The notes: generated by a model not told the origin, from the letters alone. A stretch of 64,000 nt of DNA from Protula sp. h YS-2021 (GCA_949752745.1 OX457027.1:75274700-75338699), one strand, 5' to 3'. Shown: positions 20,497 through 28,937, counted from the stretch's first letter. Made by a program: numbers and translations.

Positions 20497-20868
20497 ATGA
20501 ATGCACTCATGCTGAACCGTGGTGCTTACCTTACTGTAAATGATAGGAATGAAGTGATACTAGGTTCTCAGACAAGTTATCATCGGTTTAAACCTGAAGT
20601 GTGGAAAGACTTTAAAAACATACCACTTGAACATGGGTTTAAACGTAGACTTGAAAATAAAGTGGAAGTGACGGTGGCTGAATATGATTCTAACATACGT
20701 GTAGAAATCTGTAGAAATCTTTTACAGGATTATCCAGAGGATTATAAGGGAGTTGTGCCAGATACACCATATACAGATTTGATTATCTTTGATATCAAGA
20801 ACTGGCGCGCAGTCTTACGATTCCTAGAAGTGATACAACATCCACTCTTCGCCATCTTGCGAGCATAA
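20497..20868 (+). CDS. Small protein, possible two-repeat divergent PC4-like fold
   Basis: 123 aa, not recognised as a named family. Two halves can be seen, each ending with a hydrophobic-Trp helix: 'TSYHRFKPEVWKDFKNI' (about residues 27-43) and 'DLIIFDIKNWRAVLRFLEVI' (about 96-115). Strand-like sequence precedes each, as in the PC4-like neighbour and in the genes at 20924, 21291 and 28278. It starts 13 bp after the PC4-like gene stop. Role unknown; a DNA- or RNA-binding relative of the PC4-like protein is an inference from fold pattern and position. Confidence 0.6.
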   Translation: MNALMLNRGAYLTVNDRNEVILGSQTSYHRFKPEVWKDFKNIPLEHGFKRRLENKVEVTVAEYDSNIRVEICRNLLQDYPEDYKGVVPDTPYTDLIIFDIKNWRAVLRFLEVIQHPLFAILRA

Positions 20869-20923
20869 AAAACGTCCTTGCAGACAAGGAGACAGCTCAT
20901 AGTTCATCTGACTGTTGAACGAG

Positions 20924-21265
20924 ATGGAAGACTTTTTATCGGAATATGAACCCATTACGCATGGATTCTCATATCTGAGAAACGTATATGATGACATCGT
21001 GCTAAGACATTTTGGAAAGTATATCATTCTATCAACTGACGAACAATCTGTGTTGAAAGACCATCTAGAGAAGCTGAGGATACCTGGCTTTCTCCTGAAA
21101 CTCTCAGAGGATTTAAAAGTGCGTGTGGCTGGGAACTATTTAGACGTGTTTGTACGATTTCGCCAATATGACGAGCTTACAAAATGCTACAACTACATCA
21201 CCCTCAACACAGTGGAATGGCACGCTCTGTTACAAGCATTGGATTGGAAAGAACCTAACGCTTGA
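20924..21265 (+). CDS. Small protein, possible two-repeat divergent PC4-like fold
   Basis: 113 aa from ATG 20924 (an upstream TTG is not a credible start). The first half ends 'YIILSTDEQSVLKDHLEKL', and the second reads 'LKVRVAGNYLDVFVRFRQYD' then 'NYITLNTVEWHALLQALDW'. The V.VR...YI.L...EW..L...L pattern matches the second repeats of the 21291 and 28278 proteins. The frame stops just where sequence resembling the beginning of the next protein starts in the +1 frame, so either the genes are separate or a small indel has split one longer gene. Confidence 0.6.
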   Translation: MEDFLSEYEPITHGFSYLRNVYDDIVLRHFGKYIILSTDEQSVLKDHLEKLRIPGFLLKLSEDLKVRVAGNYLDVFVRFRQYDELTKCYNYITLNTVEWHALLQALDWKEPNA

Positions 21266-21290
21266 ATTCAAAGAGGAAGGAGTGCAACTC

Positions 21291-21548
21291 ATGCGAGGCA
21301 CCAAGTCCATTGAACTGACGCATCCCATGTGTGTTATGGTGATGAACATTGACATGAATGATCATGGATATGAACTGAAACTGTCTGAACACAAAGATGT
21401 TAAAATAATAAAGTTTGGTAGTGGACAGTGTTATGCTAGTTTTCATAGCATTTACAAACGTGAATGTAATGTCTATGATACATATATTAATTTAGATTGG
21501 TATGAATGGCATGTGTTTATTGATGTATTGAATGTATTTGTAAAATAA
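21291..21548 (+). CDS. Small protein, possible two-repeat divergent PC4-like fold, N-terminus uncertain
   Basis: 85 aa from ATG 21291; the frame is open further upstream to about 21150, and the sequence just before the ATG ('NLTLEFKEEGVQL') resembles the N-terminal strands of the protein at 28278 ('NLTITVEHGEFGL'). The true N-terminus may therefore begin upstream, or the gene was fused to the preceding one before a frameshift. The second repeat, 'GYELKLSEHKDVKIIKFGSG' followed by 'YINLDWYEWHVFIDVLNVF', keeps the EW-helix signature. Last gene of the rightward set; AATAAA follows within 50 bp. Confidence 0.55.
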   Translation: MRGTKSIELTHPMCVMVMNIDMNDHGYELKLSEHKDVKIIKFGSGQCYASFHSIYKRECNVYDTYINLDWYEWHVFIDVLNVFVK

Positions 21549-21594
21549 AAATTCAATGTAAAATAATTGTTGAAATGTAAATAATGTATAACAC

Positions 21595-21632
21595 AATAAA
21601 AAAGAATGTTGTATAAAACTGTCTTGTTTATT
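21595..21632. terminator. Facing poly(A) signals between the two Maverick gene sets
   Basis: AATAAA on the plus strand at 21595-21600 serves the rightward genes. Its inverse TTTATT at 21627-21632 serves the leftward genes. They sit 27 bp apart, so the 3' ends of the two transcripts should lie close together or overlap. The surrounding 150 bp is AT-rich and noncoding. Confidence 0.65.
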
Positions 21633-21698
21633 TACAATATTCATAATACAATTCACAATTACCAACAACTTAACTAATACAACTTAACTAATACAACA

Positions 21699-22136
21699 TC
21701 AATAAAATAATGGTTTATACTGTCTATATACAAAATCCTTTACAACAAAATCACCATCACTTCTTCTTAATACATCAATGATTTCAAAAGGACTATGTCC
21801 TCGAGCTCTTTGAATTATATAATATATACAATAAAATCCACATGTAGAGGATATTGGTGTTTGTAATGGAACTGAATTATAAATGAAATTAAACTTTAAA
21901 AACTTATTCAAACGACTGTCTATAGGTAAAAGTCCATAAGAGTCAAAATATTCTGCAGGGTCTTCGTCATAATATACTGCCACCCAATGCTCTCCTGGCT
22001 CATCATGATCGTCTGTGTTGATGACATAGGCACCGCGTTGTAAAGATGGTAACTGGTCCATGGCAAACACACCTTGAAACAAGTCTTTTGTCATGGCATC
22101 ATGGGATAGGATGGCTTCTATCTGCTTCGTGTTCAT
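21699..22136 (-). CDS. Adenovirus-type cysteine protease (capsid maturation), intact
   Basis: 145 aa of the Ulp1/adenain class. The catalytic set is visible in order: His in 'GEHWVAVYY' (about residue 50), Asp in 'AEYFDSYG' (about 65), Gln in 'VPLQTPISS' (about 92) and Cys in 'STCGFYCIYYI' (about 99). In Mavericks this enzyme is thought to process virion proteins. Its ATG overlaps the stop codon of the upstream capsid gene in an ATGA junction (22133-22136). It is the last gene of the leftward set. Confidence 0.9.
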   Translation of the reverse strand: MNTKQIEAILSHDAMTKDLFQGVFAMDQLPSLQRGAYVINTDDHDEPGEHWVAVYYDEDPAEYFDSYGLLPIDSRLNKFLKFNFIYNSVPLQTPISSTCGFYCIYYIIQRARGHSPFEIIDVLRRSDGDFVVKDFVYRQYKPLFY

Positions 22137-23505
22137 GACTGGTAGTCGAATTGAATGCTACGATTTGCACTTATTTCAACAATGTTATCAAATTCAGCAT
22201 ACACTATAACATTGACTGTATTTTGCAAGGCACCAGCAAAATTCATTTCTAGTCTCAAATTCCCATGTTTGATAAGGGCATAATGATCAGCACCATCATA
22301 ATCAGGTGTTAAGTCAAAAGAAAACAACGAATAACCTCTAGGCCAATCTTCCCGTTTTATAATGGAACTTTTCTCGCCATCCAATCTATCAAAAGATTTG
22401 TAAAGAGTTTCAAAAGCATCAAGATATTTGCCTTGATTTATATTAAGCTTGAGAGGTTTGGATAGGACTGGTTCACCATCAGAGTAAAGCTGCATAAAGT
22501 TAAGATTAAAATGTTCAAAATTGTATGGATTTCTCAATACTGTTCCAGCAAAGGATTCATTATGAACCATTCCAATGACAATACGTTTTGGTAATTGGCC
22601 TAAAAAGATGCTATCTTTCACAAAAGATTGAAATCCAGTTGGAATAGCTAAAACTTTACATTCTTTTCTATTAACAATAAACTTAGCAGGACTTTTCATC
22701 AATGCATCTGCATGTCCCAATTGAATACCTGGACTAACCCTCACTTTGCGAATGGTTAAAAACGCTTCTCTCACTTCTACTTTAAAACCATTATTTGCAG
22801 CCATTAATACATATTCATCTTTTTGTCTATGTAAACGTAATTTCATACTAACACCATTAGGAAGATAACGATCCTGCTCAAACAATCTACCCTTAAACCA
22901 CCTGTAAGCATAAACTCACGGCTTAGACGTGTATACAAATAGCGATTATGTAAACCATTATTTCCTGTTTCAGCTATATCACCACCTTCAATATTTACAT
23001 GAAAACCTGATACATATCTTTCATGATTAGGTCTTTTCACCTCATGAGTATTCATTGACCCGGCAGTATCTTTATAGATGAGACGCATAGAGCGCTCAGA
23101 ATGGAGACTTTCTTCCGAGTCATGAATGAGATGTGATATGATGCTGGTATAACCATGGGTATTGTTACTATGTGATACCAATCGATCATTTAGAAATAAT
23201 TCAATATTGGACCATAACCCATTAAACAAATCATTGATACATGATACGTTATCATCTACACCACACGGTGTACCATCAGCCTTTACAATGCGACATATAA
23301 TATGGAGTTTACTGTTCTTTAAATCTAGATATTCTTCGGTACTCGCAGGAATGTAGAATTCTATTGGAGCACCCTCTCTAATGGTAGTCATTGGTTGATA
23401 GTCTACATTATAACTTTTTTCTACAGCAGTTTGCGTCGGTGGTACGTGAAACCATTCTAATGGAGAAAGACTACATTCACAAGAATGATTATGAATTAAA
23501 GACAT
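22133..23505 (-). pseudogene. Major capsid protein (double jelly-roll), split by a frameshift
   Basis: Two adjoining open frames, 22843-23505 (220 codons, from ATG 23505) and 22133-22885 (250 codons), are successive parts of one Maverick/adenovirus-like hexon. The first carries 'GAPIEFYIPASTEEYLDLKN' and 'NGLWSNIELFLNDRLVSHSN'. The second has 'DRYLPNGVSMKLRLHRQKDE', 'FLGQLPKRIVIGMVHNESFA', 'NPYNFEHFNLNFMQLYSDGE' and 'GYSLFSFDLTPDYDG'. The second frame has no ATG where homologous sequence begins, so it is not an independent gene. The break lies near 22891-22900 and is consistent with loss or gain of a single base. Family length (about 450-500 aa) fits the sum. As it stands no full-length capsid protein can be made. 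Confidence 0.9.
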
Positions 23506-23507
23506 GA

Positions 23508-23864
23508 TTAAAAAATATCTTTCTTATATTTTGTTGATGTTATCCGTTTAGCTGCCTTTCGCCTTCTGACAGGTTTTGCTGGTTTCGCTCTCTTTTGTCC
23601 TCCTAACTCATCACCAAACATACGTTGTGCTACTCGACCTGTAACATCTTTCGCGACATCTTTTGCAGCCTTTTTAAGATGTGGTGCAACGATTTTAGCC
23701 CCTGCCTTAAGCAGTGGAATAGCTTTTCGAGCCAATGATCCCAGTATTGAACCAATACCATCTCCATATTGTATTCGCGCTCCTTTAAATCCTGGTAATT
23801 CTCCACCCACTTGACGAAGAAAATGGTTGCGATATATAGATGGATTGTGTGTGTATGCTTTCAT
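23508..23864 (-). CDS. pX/pVI-like basic virion protein
   Basis: 118 aa. N-terminal 'SIYRNHFLRQVGGELPGFKG', a glycine-rich amphipathic segment 'GDGIGSILGSLARKAIPLLK' (about residues 34-53), a lysine/alanine helix, then a very basic tail 'KPAKPVRRRKAAKRI'. Adenovirus pVI (membrane-lytic) and pX/mu (DNA-condensing) have comparable layouts, and Mavericks carry such a gene beside the capsid genes. It starts in an ATGA overlap with the penton gene stop (23861-23864) and ends 2 bp before the capsid ATG. Function is inferred from composition and position. Confidence 0.65.
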   Translation of the reverse strand: MKAYTHNPSIYRNHFLRQVGGELPGFKGARIQYGDGIGSILGSLARKAIPLLKAGAKIVAPHLKKAAKDVAKDVTGRVAQRMFGDELGGQKRAKPAKPVRRRKAAKRITSTKYKKDIF

Positions 23865-24625
23865 AATGCTTTTGGTCGAAAATGAAGTTTACAGATCACC
23901 TTTCCAGTTTGAAATGGAACATTATGGCCTGTGTCGTCCTTAATATTCATTTCTATCACGTCAAATTTGGATGTGTTTACAGGAACATAATGAGGTTCTC
24001 CATAAGTTTTCATGAGAATGTCTCCATCATGTCCTTGTATTCCAACAGAACGTAGCAAAGGAACATAATAATCACCAACAACTTGTGGTTCACAAATACT
24101 ACAGTACACATAAAGTGTATAAAATCCCTGTTTCACATCGGCTTTATGTTCAGCTGTGCACGTTTCAGTATACCATTGATCTGGGATAAATCCTAAAATC
24201 TCAGCTAATCCAGTGGAGAATGACACTTCAAAGCCGTAATTTAGAAATAGAAAAACACGTCGTCTAATTTTATCATACTTTATCTGAATAGCTTCTTTAA
24301 GGTCATCTTTCATAGAATTAGTTGCTTCTTTATTGACTGCCTGACATATCTCTTGTATGGATCTGTAGTAACCATAAGGAATATTGATTGTGTCAAGAAC
24401 AATATCATTCAGTGGTTGTTGTCGATACTGAATAGAATAGTCCATTCCATGTCTCATGGTTGTCCATGTATGTGGATATTGAATTTCAGCTAAAGCCACT
24501 TCATATTTTCCGTTCAGATAGATGGTTCGAGGCATACGAATTTGATAATTCGAAGTCTTGTTGTTGGGATAATAGTTCATACTAGCATTGCTGGGTAAAG
24601 TAATGTAAAAACTTGTTGACTCCAT
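23861..24625 (-). CDS. Minor capsid (penton) protein, intact
   Basis: 254 aa. Starts 'FYITLPSNASMNYYPNNKTS' and 'NYQIRMPRTIYLNGKYEVAL', the characteristic opening of the Maverick minor capsid (single jelly-roll) protein, and ends 'PFQTGKVICKLHFRPK'. It sits between the lipid-anchor-like gene and the pX-like gene, and its stop overlaps the next ATG (ATGA). A TATA-like 'tgtatataca' lies about 45 bp upstream. Forms capsid vertices, by analogy to the family. Confidence 0.85.
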   Translation of the reverse strand: MESTSFYITLPSNASMNYYPNNKTSNYQIRMPRTIYLNGKYEVALAEIQYPHTWTTMRHGMDYSIQYRQQPLNDIVLDTINIPYGYYRSIQEICQAVNKEATNSMKDDLKEAIQIKYDKIRRRVFLFLNYGFEVSFSTGLAEILGFIPDQWYTETCTAEHKADVKQGFYTLYVYCSICEPQVVGDYYVPLLRSVGIQGHDGDILMKTYGEPHYVPVNTSKFDVIEMNIKDDTGHNVPFQTGKVICKLHFRPKAL

Positions 24626-24667
24626 GACAGCTAAATCGTTTATGTGATGTAGATAGATTAGATGTGT

Positions 24668-24677
24668 ATATACATTA
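24668..24677 (-). promoter_or_regulatory. TATA-like box before the penton gene
   Basis: Inverse of 'tgtatataca', 43-52 bp upstream of ATG 24625. It lies in the first true intergenic gap of the leftward cluster and could start a capsid/protease transcript. Confidence 0.5.
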
Positions 24678-24679
24678 CT

Positions 24680-24901
24680 TCATGTTTGACACTCTTCATC
24701 TTCACTTTCTACATTGTTGTCTACATTGTTGTCTACATTGTCGTCTAAATTGCTATCTACATGATCTACATTGGTATCTACTACTTCTCCCTGACAACAA
24801 GCACTAACACACCTAATTTTTACAGGAATAGTATTTTTATTTCCATTTTCTTTACAACAACAACACCATAACTCTTTAATCCATGTTAAAAAGTTTCCCA
24901 T
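24680..24901 (-). CDS. Small protein with N-myristoylation and cysteine-cluster (lipid anchor) signature
   Basis: 73 aa: 'MGNFLTWIKELWCCCCKENG' then a basic stretch and an acidic tail made of repeated 'NVDNNVD' units. Gly2 with a small residue region fits N-myristoyl transferase, and CCCC just after a short amphipathic stretch fits palmitoylation, as in many virus and host membrane-tethered proteins. That makes a membrane-bound role (assembly, egress or signalling) a reasonable inference. The ATG lies within the last codons of the preceding gene in another frame. No family recognised. Confidence 0.6.
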   Translation of the reverse strand: MGNFLTWIKELWCCCCKENGNKNTIPVKIRCVSACCQGEVVDTNVDHVDSNLDDNVDNNVDNNVESEDEECQT

Positions 24902-25442
24902 CCTTCTGGAAACAATCTTTGTTGACGTTGTTGTATCTCTTTTGTAATATCTTCACGAGTTGTCTTTTTGCCAAAAACAGTTTTTGGAATATTAGCATCT
25001 ACAATTTCCTCAATAAACTGCTTCCAACCATGCGGTGGTTCTCGTCGTTCTTTTCTTCTTGTAGCAACCAATGCTTCTTTCAACAAATCAATAATGTTGG
25101 AATTTGTAATGACAGTACCCGTTTTTAAAACAAGTTCATTTTTATCTGTCCATCTCGTTGTGTTGTGTTAGTTTTACATGATAAATAGGTTGAAAATGGC
25201 TTAGAAACTGTTGGGACTTTTCTGATTTTTCTGCTTTGGATGATGTAACAGACTTTTGTCGGTGTTGTTGCGACTGAATGACGGCCAAGAACTTGAGACA
25301 TTTCTATTGCCTTTTCACGAGTTCGTTTCCCACGTAAAAGTTTATTCACTTTCGTTTTGATTTCACTATTTTTTCCCTTCTTTTCTAACAACATTTTATA
25401 TTCATATTCAGGAATGAGGACCATTTTCATAGTATGTTTCAT
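24886..25442 (-). pseudogene. Conserved Maverick protein of unknown function, split by a frameshift
   Basis: Frame 1 (25125-25442, ATG 25442) begins 'MKHTMKMVLIPEYEYKMLLE' and includes 'KLLRGKRTREKAIEMSQVLG'. Frame 2 (ending 24886) carries 'NSNIIDLLKEALVATRRKER' and 'GWKQFIEEIVDANIPKTVFG' and has no ATG before that conserved part. From memory, Maverick homologues carry both blocks in one protein, so I read this as one gene with a frame change at about 25151-25170. Function not known; strongly basic with predicted helices. The first ATG overlaps the stop of the upstream gene (ATGA at 25439-25442). Confidence 0.65.
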
Positions 25443-25765
25443 TTTAACAGCAACTGAGCTAACAATGGTAATGCAAATTTAGCAATAGCTCCAATGAATC
25501 CTCCTTTCTGATTAACCAACTTCTTTTTTCTTTGAAGTGATATCTTCTTATCTGCCAGTGTGCGTAGGGTATGACGTTCACGCTCGAATACCTTATACCT
25601 TTTTGAGCTTAAGGGTAAATGTCCTCGCAATATATTCAAACAAATTTCAAACAAGCTAGCTAATTCTTCCTTAGTAGCTTGTTGTAGCAAGGTTTTACGT
25701 CGTTTAGGCCCGCTGCGTGCGAGCAAGTGAAGAAATGGTTGATTCGCTTGAATACGTTTAGACAT
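25439..25765 (-). CDS. Small basic Maverick protein with hydrophobic C-terminus
   Basis: 108 aa: 'ELASLFEICLNILRGHLPLS' (about residues 34-53), a basic 'DKKISLQRKKKLVNQKGGF' segment, then 'GAIAKFALPLLAQLLL', a hydrophobic end. This layout recurs in Maverick gene clusters next to the ATPase, where it is of unknown function. It could be a membrane-active or core protein similar to pVI/pX. Overlaps the ATPase 3' end by 8 bp. Confidence 0.65.
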   Translation of the reverse strand: MSKRIQANQPFLHLLARSGPKRRKTLLQQATKEELASLFEICLNILRGHLPLSSKRYKVFERERHTLRTLADKKISLQRKKKLVNQKGGFIGAIAKFALPLLAQLLLK

Positions 25766-26416
25766 CTTGGCTGCGAATGGTCAAGTGACTTGGTTCTTGT
25801 TCATACGCCACCTTATCAACATATACGTAATGTGTATCTTTTGGTAAAATGCCTGTACGAATACGTAGTTGATCATTTGTCTTCGGCTTCAAATCAATGA
25901 ATAAATAGCCATGAGGTTTGCTCGTAGCATCTTGATAGGCTTCTATGAGAAATTGAGATTTTCCAGGATACATTTGTCGCGCTAATGTACTTATTTGTTG
26001 ACTGTCTCTAGGATTTTTAAACAGAATGATGTAATGCGTATTCAAACTAATATTTCGCATTTCTCTACCATGATGAAACAAATTATGTACAATAAAAATA
26101 ATGCTAAGATTTTGATGACTGCTACCAACACTAAAGAGACTGTCATACGCTCATCACTATGACATTTAGTCATTAAGTCATCAATGATGAGTAAGTTTGG
26201 CTTTTTCGGGTTAAAACGCTCTTCAATGTCATCTGGAATGCCTTGGTAAAATTCCACACCTTTCATTCCCTTGTACAAAGGCTGATCTGCTGCATAGAGC
26301 CATAAAATGGTTTTTGGAGAGGGTTTAATTAACTTTTGTTCTAGAATTTCTCTAACTAGAGAAGTTTTACCACTGCCTGTAGGTCCAGAGACCAAACATG
26401 TGAATGGATGCTTCAT
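25758..26416 (-). pseudogene. Genome-packaging ATPase (FtsK/HerA-like), split by a frameshift
   Basis: The first frame, from ATG 26416, has the Walker A 'VSGPTGSGKTSLV' and Walker B 'NLLIIDDLM'. The second, ending 25758, continues with 'NISLNTHYIILFKNPRDSQQ' and 'LARQMYPGKSQFLIEAYQDA', typical of Maverick A32-like ATPases. The reading frame is lost at about 26128-26145. The ATG sits in an ATGA overlap with the integrase stop (26413-26416); an upstream TTG is in frame but is not a likely start. The enzyme would pump DNA into capsids; this copy should be inactive. Confidence 0.88.
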
Positions 26417-27513
26417 TTTCGAATATCTGTTTCTTTCACCCAACTGTTAAACTTCTTTGGCCAACCTAACCACTTCACAAATAATTCTTTAACACCTCGT
26501 CAATTTCGTGTTTTCAAAACCTTTTCAATTCTGTAGACTGATTCAATATCTTTTGTCACTTTCTGTAGTTCTTCTTCATAGAAATGTCCATCAATATCTT
26601 CATCCAAAAAGTCTTTCACACGATACAAGTGTACTCCTTGCTTCTTACAACGATGTGTGATAATGAAGACTTCTTGCGTCCACTTTATATGATAATCTCG
26701 TTGAAATATATATTTTATGTGAGAAATGCGAACCTGATCACCAATTTTAAATTTGTAGGGTTTTTTCTTCTTCGGTTTTAATTTCAATTTGTCTACATAC
26801 ATATATTTCTACACTTTCGATTCAATGTCTTTACGAATGTCTGCAGGAGCATACTTATTAGGGAGGGAGCCATGTGGTCTATGGTTGTAATTATACACTA
26901 AGTCCGGAAGAATGTCCATATATCGGTACGTTTGATTATGTAGGAAATATCGATACATCATTCCCTTTAGACTACGAATGACTCTCTCAGCATAGTTGGC
27001 TTTGGTTTCATTCTTTGTCGTATAGGCATGTATTCCCTCCTTCTTCATAAAAGCTTTTACCCATCTGTTTTTAAATTCAGTTCCCTTATCCGACCTTAGA
27101 GTTCGTGGTCTTCGTTGTGTTTCATGAAAAATCTTTTGAAATGCTTCTATGACGCTGGTATGTGATTTGTTAGGTATTGGCTGCACCCATAAATATTTGG
27201 AAAACACATCAATGACAACCAACAAAAAACGGGTGTCATCATTATAGGAAGCTATGTTTCCCATGTCAGCTAAATCAATATCCCACATGTCATCAATTCC
27301 ACGTGTAATGACACGTTGCCTTTTAAACCTGTATTTTACAGGTTGTAGTAAACTGAAGGCATCTTGATCCTGTAACCATTTCTTCACTTGCGAATGAGTG
27401 ACTGGTTGATCATGTTTTCTTAATATGTGATAAAGTTTGTATGGACCAGCAAATGCCCCGGGTTGACCAGGTTTAAAATAAATATTGGTTAGGTAGTCTT
27501 TCCACGTCGACAT
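26413..27513 (-). pseudogene. Retroviral-like integrase with C-terminal chromodomain, two in-frame stops
   Basis: Starts at ATG 27513; about 366 codons. Zinc-region-like N-terminus with 'GAFAGPYKLYHILRKHDQPV', then the DDE core: D in 'MWDIDLADMG', D in 'LRSDKGTEFKNRW' and E in 'KANYAERVIRSLKG', followed by 'YNYNHRPHGSLPNKYAP'. A TAG at 26809-26811 and a TGA at 26500-26502 interrupt the same frame. Beyond the second stop the frame ends in 'LFVKWLGWPKKFNSWV', a chromodomain motif. This enzyme class cuts 6-bp staggered targets, which agrees with the TSD. Catalytic residues are intact upstream of the first stop. Confidence 0.9.
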
Positions 27514-27593
27514 GTTAACACTAAATGATTAACACTTGTTAACATATCTTACATTTTATTTTATCAACACATCTTGCATTTTATCAACATATC

Positions 27594-27926
27594 TTACAAA
27601 TCAAGTATTGATACAATGGTGTGAATAATTGGAGTCCATTGATCTTCAATGAACATTAACCAACTACTTAATTCATCAAATGTGATAGCATCTACACCAT
27701 ATTTTTCACAACGTTGATTTGCATTATCTAACACTTTATCTAAATGAATGTAATATTTAGCTTCATTCCAATATGTATAGACACATGCAGAATGACAAGT
27801 ATGTTCTGAACACTCTTCATTTTGACAAGCAGGACATACTAAACATGCAAACTTTTTTACAGCTAATAACATTTCTTCACAATATGTCTTTTGCACAATA
27901 TATTGTCTCAATGTAATGTCTTTCAT
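27594..27926 (-). CDS. Cysteine-rich accessory protein, unknown function
   Basis: 110 aa from ATG 27926. A zinc-ligand-like cluster 'CLVCPACQNEECSEHTCHSA' (about residues 28-47) is followed by 'YTYWNEAKYYIHLDKVL' helices. The ATG overlaps the stop of the upstream gene in TAATG (27924-27928). Not recognised. Possibly a DNA-binding or virion accessory protein, but nothing more can be said. Confidence 0.55.
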   Translation of the reverse strand: MKDITLRQYIVQKTYCEEMLLAVKKFACLVCPACQNEECSEHTCHSACVYTYWNEAKYYIHLDKVLDNANQRCEKYGVDAITFDELSSWLMFIEDQWTPIIHTIVSILDL

Positions 27927-28213
27927 TATACTGCAATGTAGATTAACCACTCTCTCACTTCATAAAACAGTCTTGGATCAAATCGAGCGAAGTGATATGC
28001 TGCTTCCACATCAAACTCCTCAGCTCCGTCAATGTTTGAAAGCACACACTCTTTGATGAAATCCTCACGTAATTTCGGTACGTTCAGCGTGGAATGAGCA
28101 AGTTCCCAATAGATGTCAAAGTGTTCCAGTTGTTGTTGAATAGATCCAAAACGCGCCAGTTCACTTATCATGTAGTCCACATACGTCTCCTTGAAAAACG
28201 TTTCTACATCCAT
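27926..28213 (-). CDS. Accessory protein, paralogue of the gene at 28972
   Basis: 95 aa. 'FFKETYVDYMISELARFGSI' and 'LREDFIKECVLSNIDGAEEF' followed by 'DVEAAYHFARFDP' align by eye with 'VFKVNYVDYVFSKLPAFESN', 'HEFIHSFLQECEELLLPSTY' and 'DIDSAFIRANTTW' of the 28972 protein. All-helical appearance. No known family recognised. Overlaps the next gene by one base. Confidence 0.55.
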   Translation of the reverse strand: MDVETFFKETYVDYMISELARFGSIQQQLEHFDIYWELAHSTLNVPKLREDFIKECVLSNIDGAEEFDVEAAYHFARFDPRLFYEVREWLIYIAV

Positions 28214-28277
28214 CTTTCACATATCCATATGACACGTCTACACACTTTGACGACTGGCAAGCAAATGACTTGTAGTC

Positions 28278-28898
28278 TTACTCGGCAGATACTGTTAGTG
28301 AGCCGCACTTGTTGCAGAAGTTGTCAGGTTCACACAACTTGCAATTGTACTTGTGGCAGTGACAATCATAATCCTCAGCATATCCGTAAGCACCACAATA
28401 TTCACAGGTAAGTCCAAGTTGATTTTGCACATCCATATTCTCCAATCGAACTTCAGACAGTCTTTTCTTGGAAAGCTTTGACACTTTCATTCGATTGTCC
28501 TTTTGCAGCTTAACAGGAGTTTTCTTCCCATGACATTCCGTACATGGCAGTAAGGTTGAGGTTATGCTATGGATTTCCTGAAGCAATGTCCCCCATTCAC
28601 CATCATTCATGTTGATGTAACGCGTATATTCTTTCCCTTCAAACAGTGATGTTTGCACAAAACTCACATAGCGCATATCCAAGTATGAAATGACTTCAAG
28701 CCACTTCGTTTCCGTTAAGTACAGTTTGAAGCCAATGTTGCGTAATCTTGTCAAGTTCTGACACACAATCTTCCACAAGGATGGTGATAAAGCAAGCCAT
28801 CTCTCTCCACGTTTGATTCGAAGAAATAGCCCAAATTCTCCATGCTCCACAGTAATGGTTAAGTTTGCACTAATTTTAAAGCTGCTTGTCTTCTCCAT
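28278..28898 (-). CDS. Two-repeat PC4-like protein with C-terminal zinc-binding region
   Basis: 206 aa. Repeat 1 reads 'NLTITVEHGEFGLFLRIKRG' then 'WLALSPSLWKIVCQNLTRL' (about residues 12-50); repeat 2 ends 'YINMNDGEWGTLLQEI' (about 93-108). Both follow the PC4 pattern of strands and a W-containing helix. The C-terminal third has many Cys pairs: 'CTECHGKK', 'CEYCGAYG', 'CHCHKYNCKLC' and 'CNKCGS', probably binding two or three zinc ions. It appears to be the leftward-strand relative of the small proteins at 20497-21548. A nucleic-acid-binding regulator is a reasonable guess. Confidence 0.6.
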   Translation of the reverse strand: MEKTSSFKISANLTITVEHGEFGLFLRIKRGERWLALSPSLWKIVCQNLTRLRNIGFKLYLTETKWLEVISYLDMRYVSFVQTSLFEGKEYTRYINMNDGEWGTLLQEIHSITSTLLPCTECHGKKTPVKLQKDNRMKVSKLSKKRLSEVRLENMDVQNQLGLTCEYCGAYGYAEDYDCHCHKYNCKLCEPDNFCNKCGSLTVSAE

Positions 28899-28937
28899 GG
28901 CTGCGCGTTGAATGATGACTTCACTTCACCCTTCTCC

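Noticed and set aside
26042..26081. Second ATPase frame as an independent gene
   Set aside because: The conserved ATPase sequence already runs in that frame before the first ATG, so it is the 3' part of the broken ATPase.
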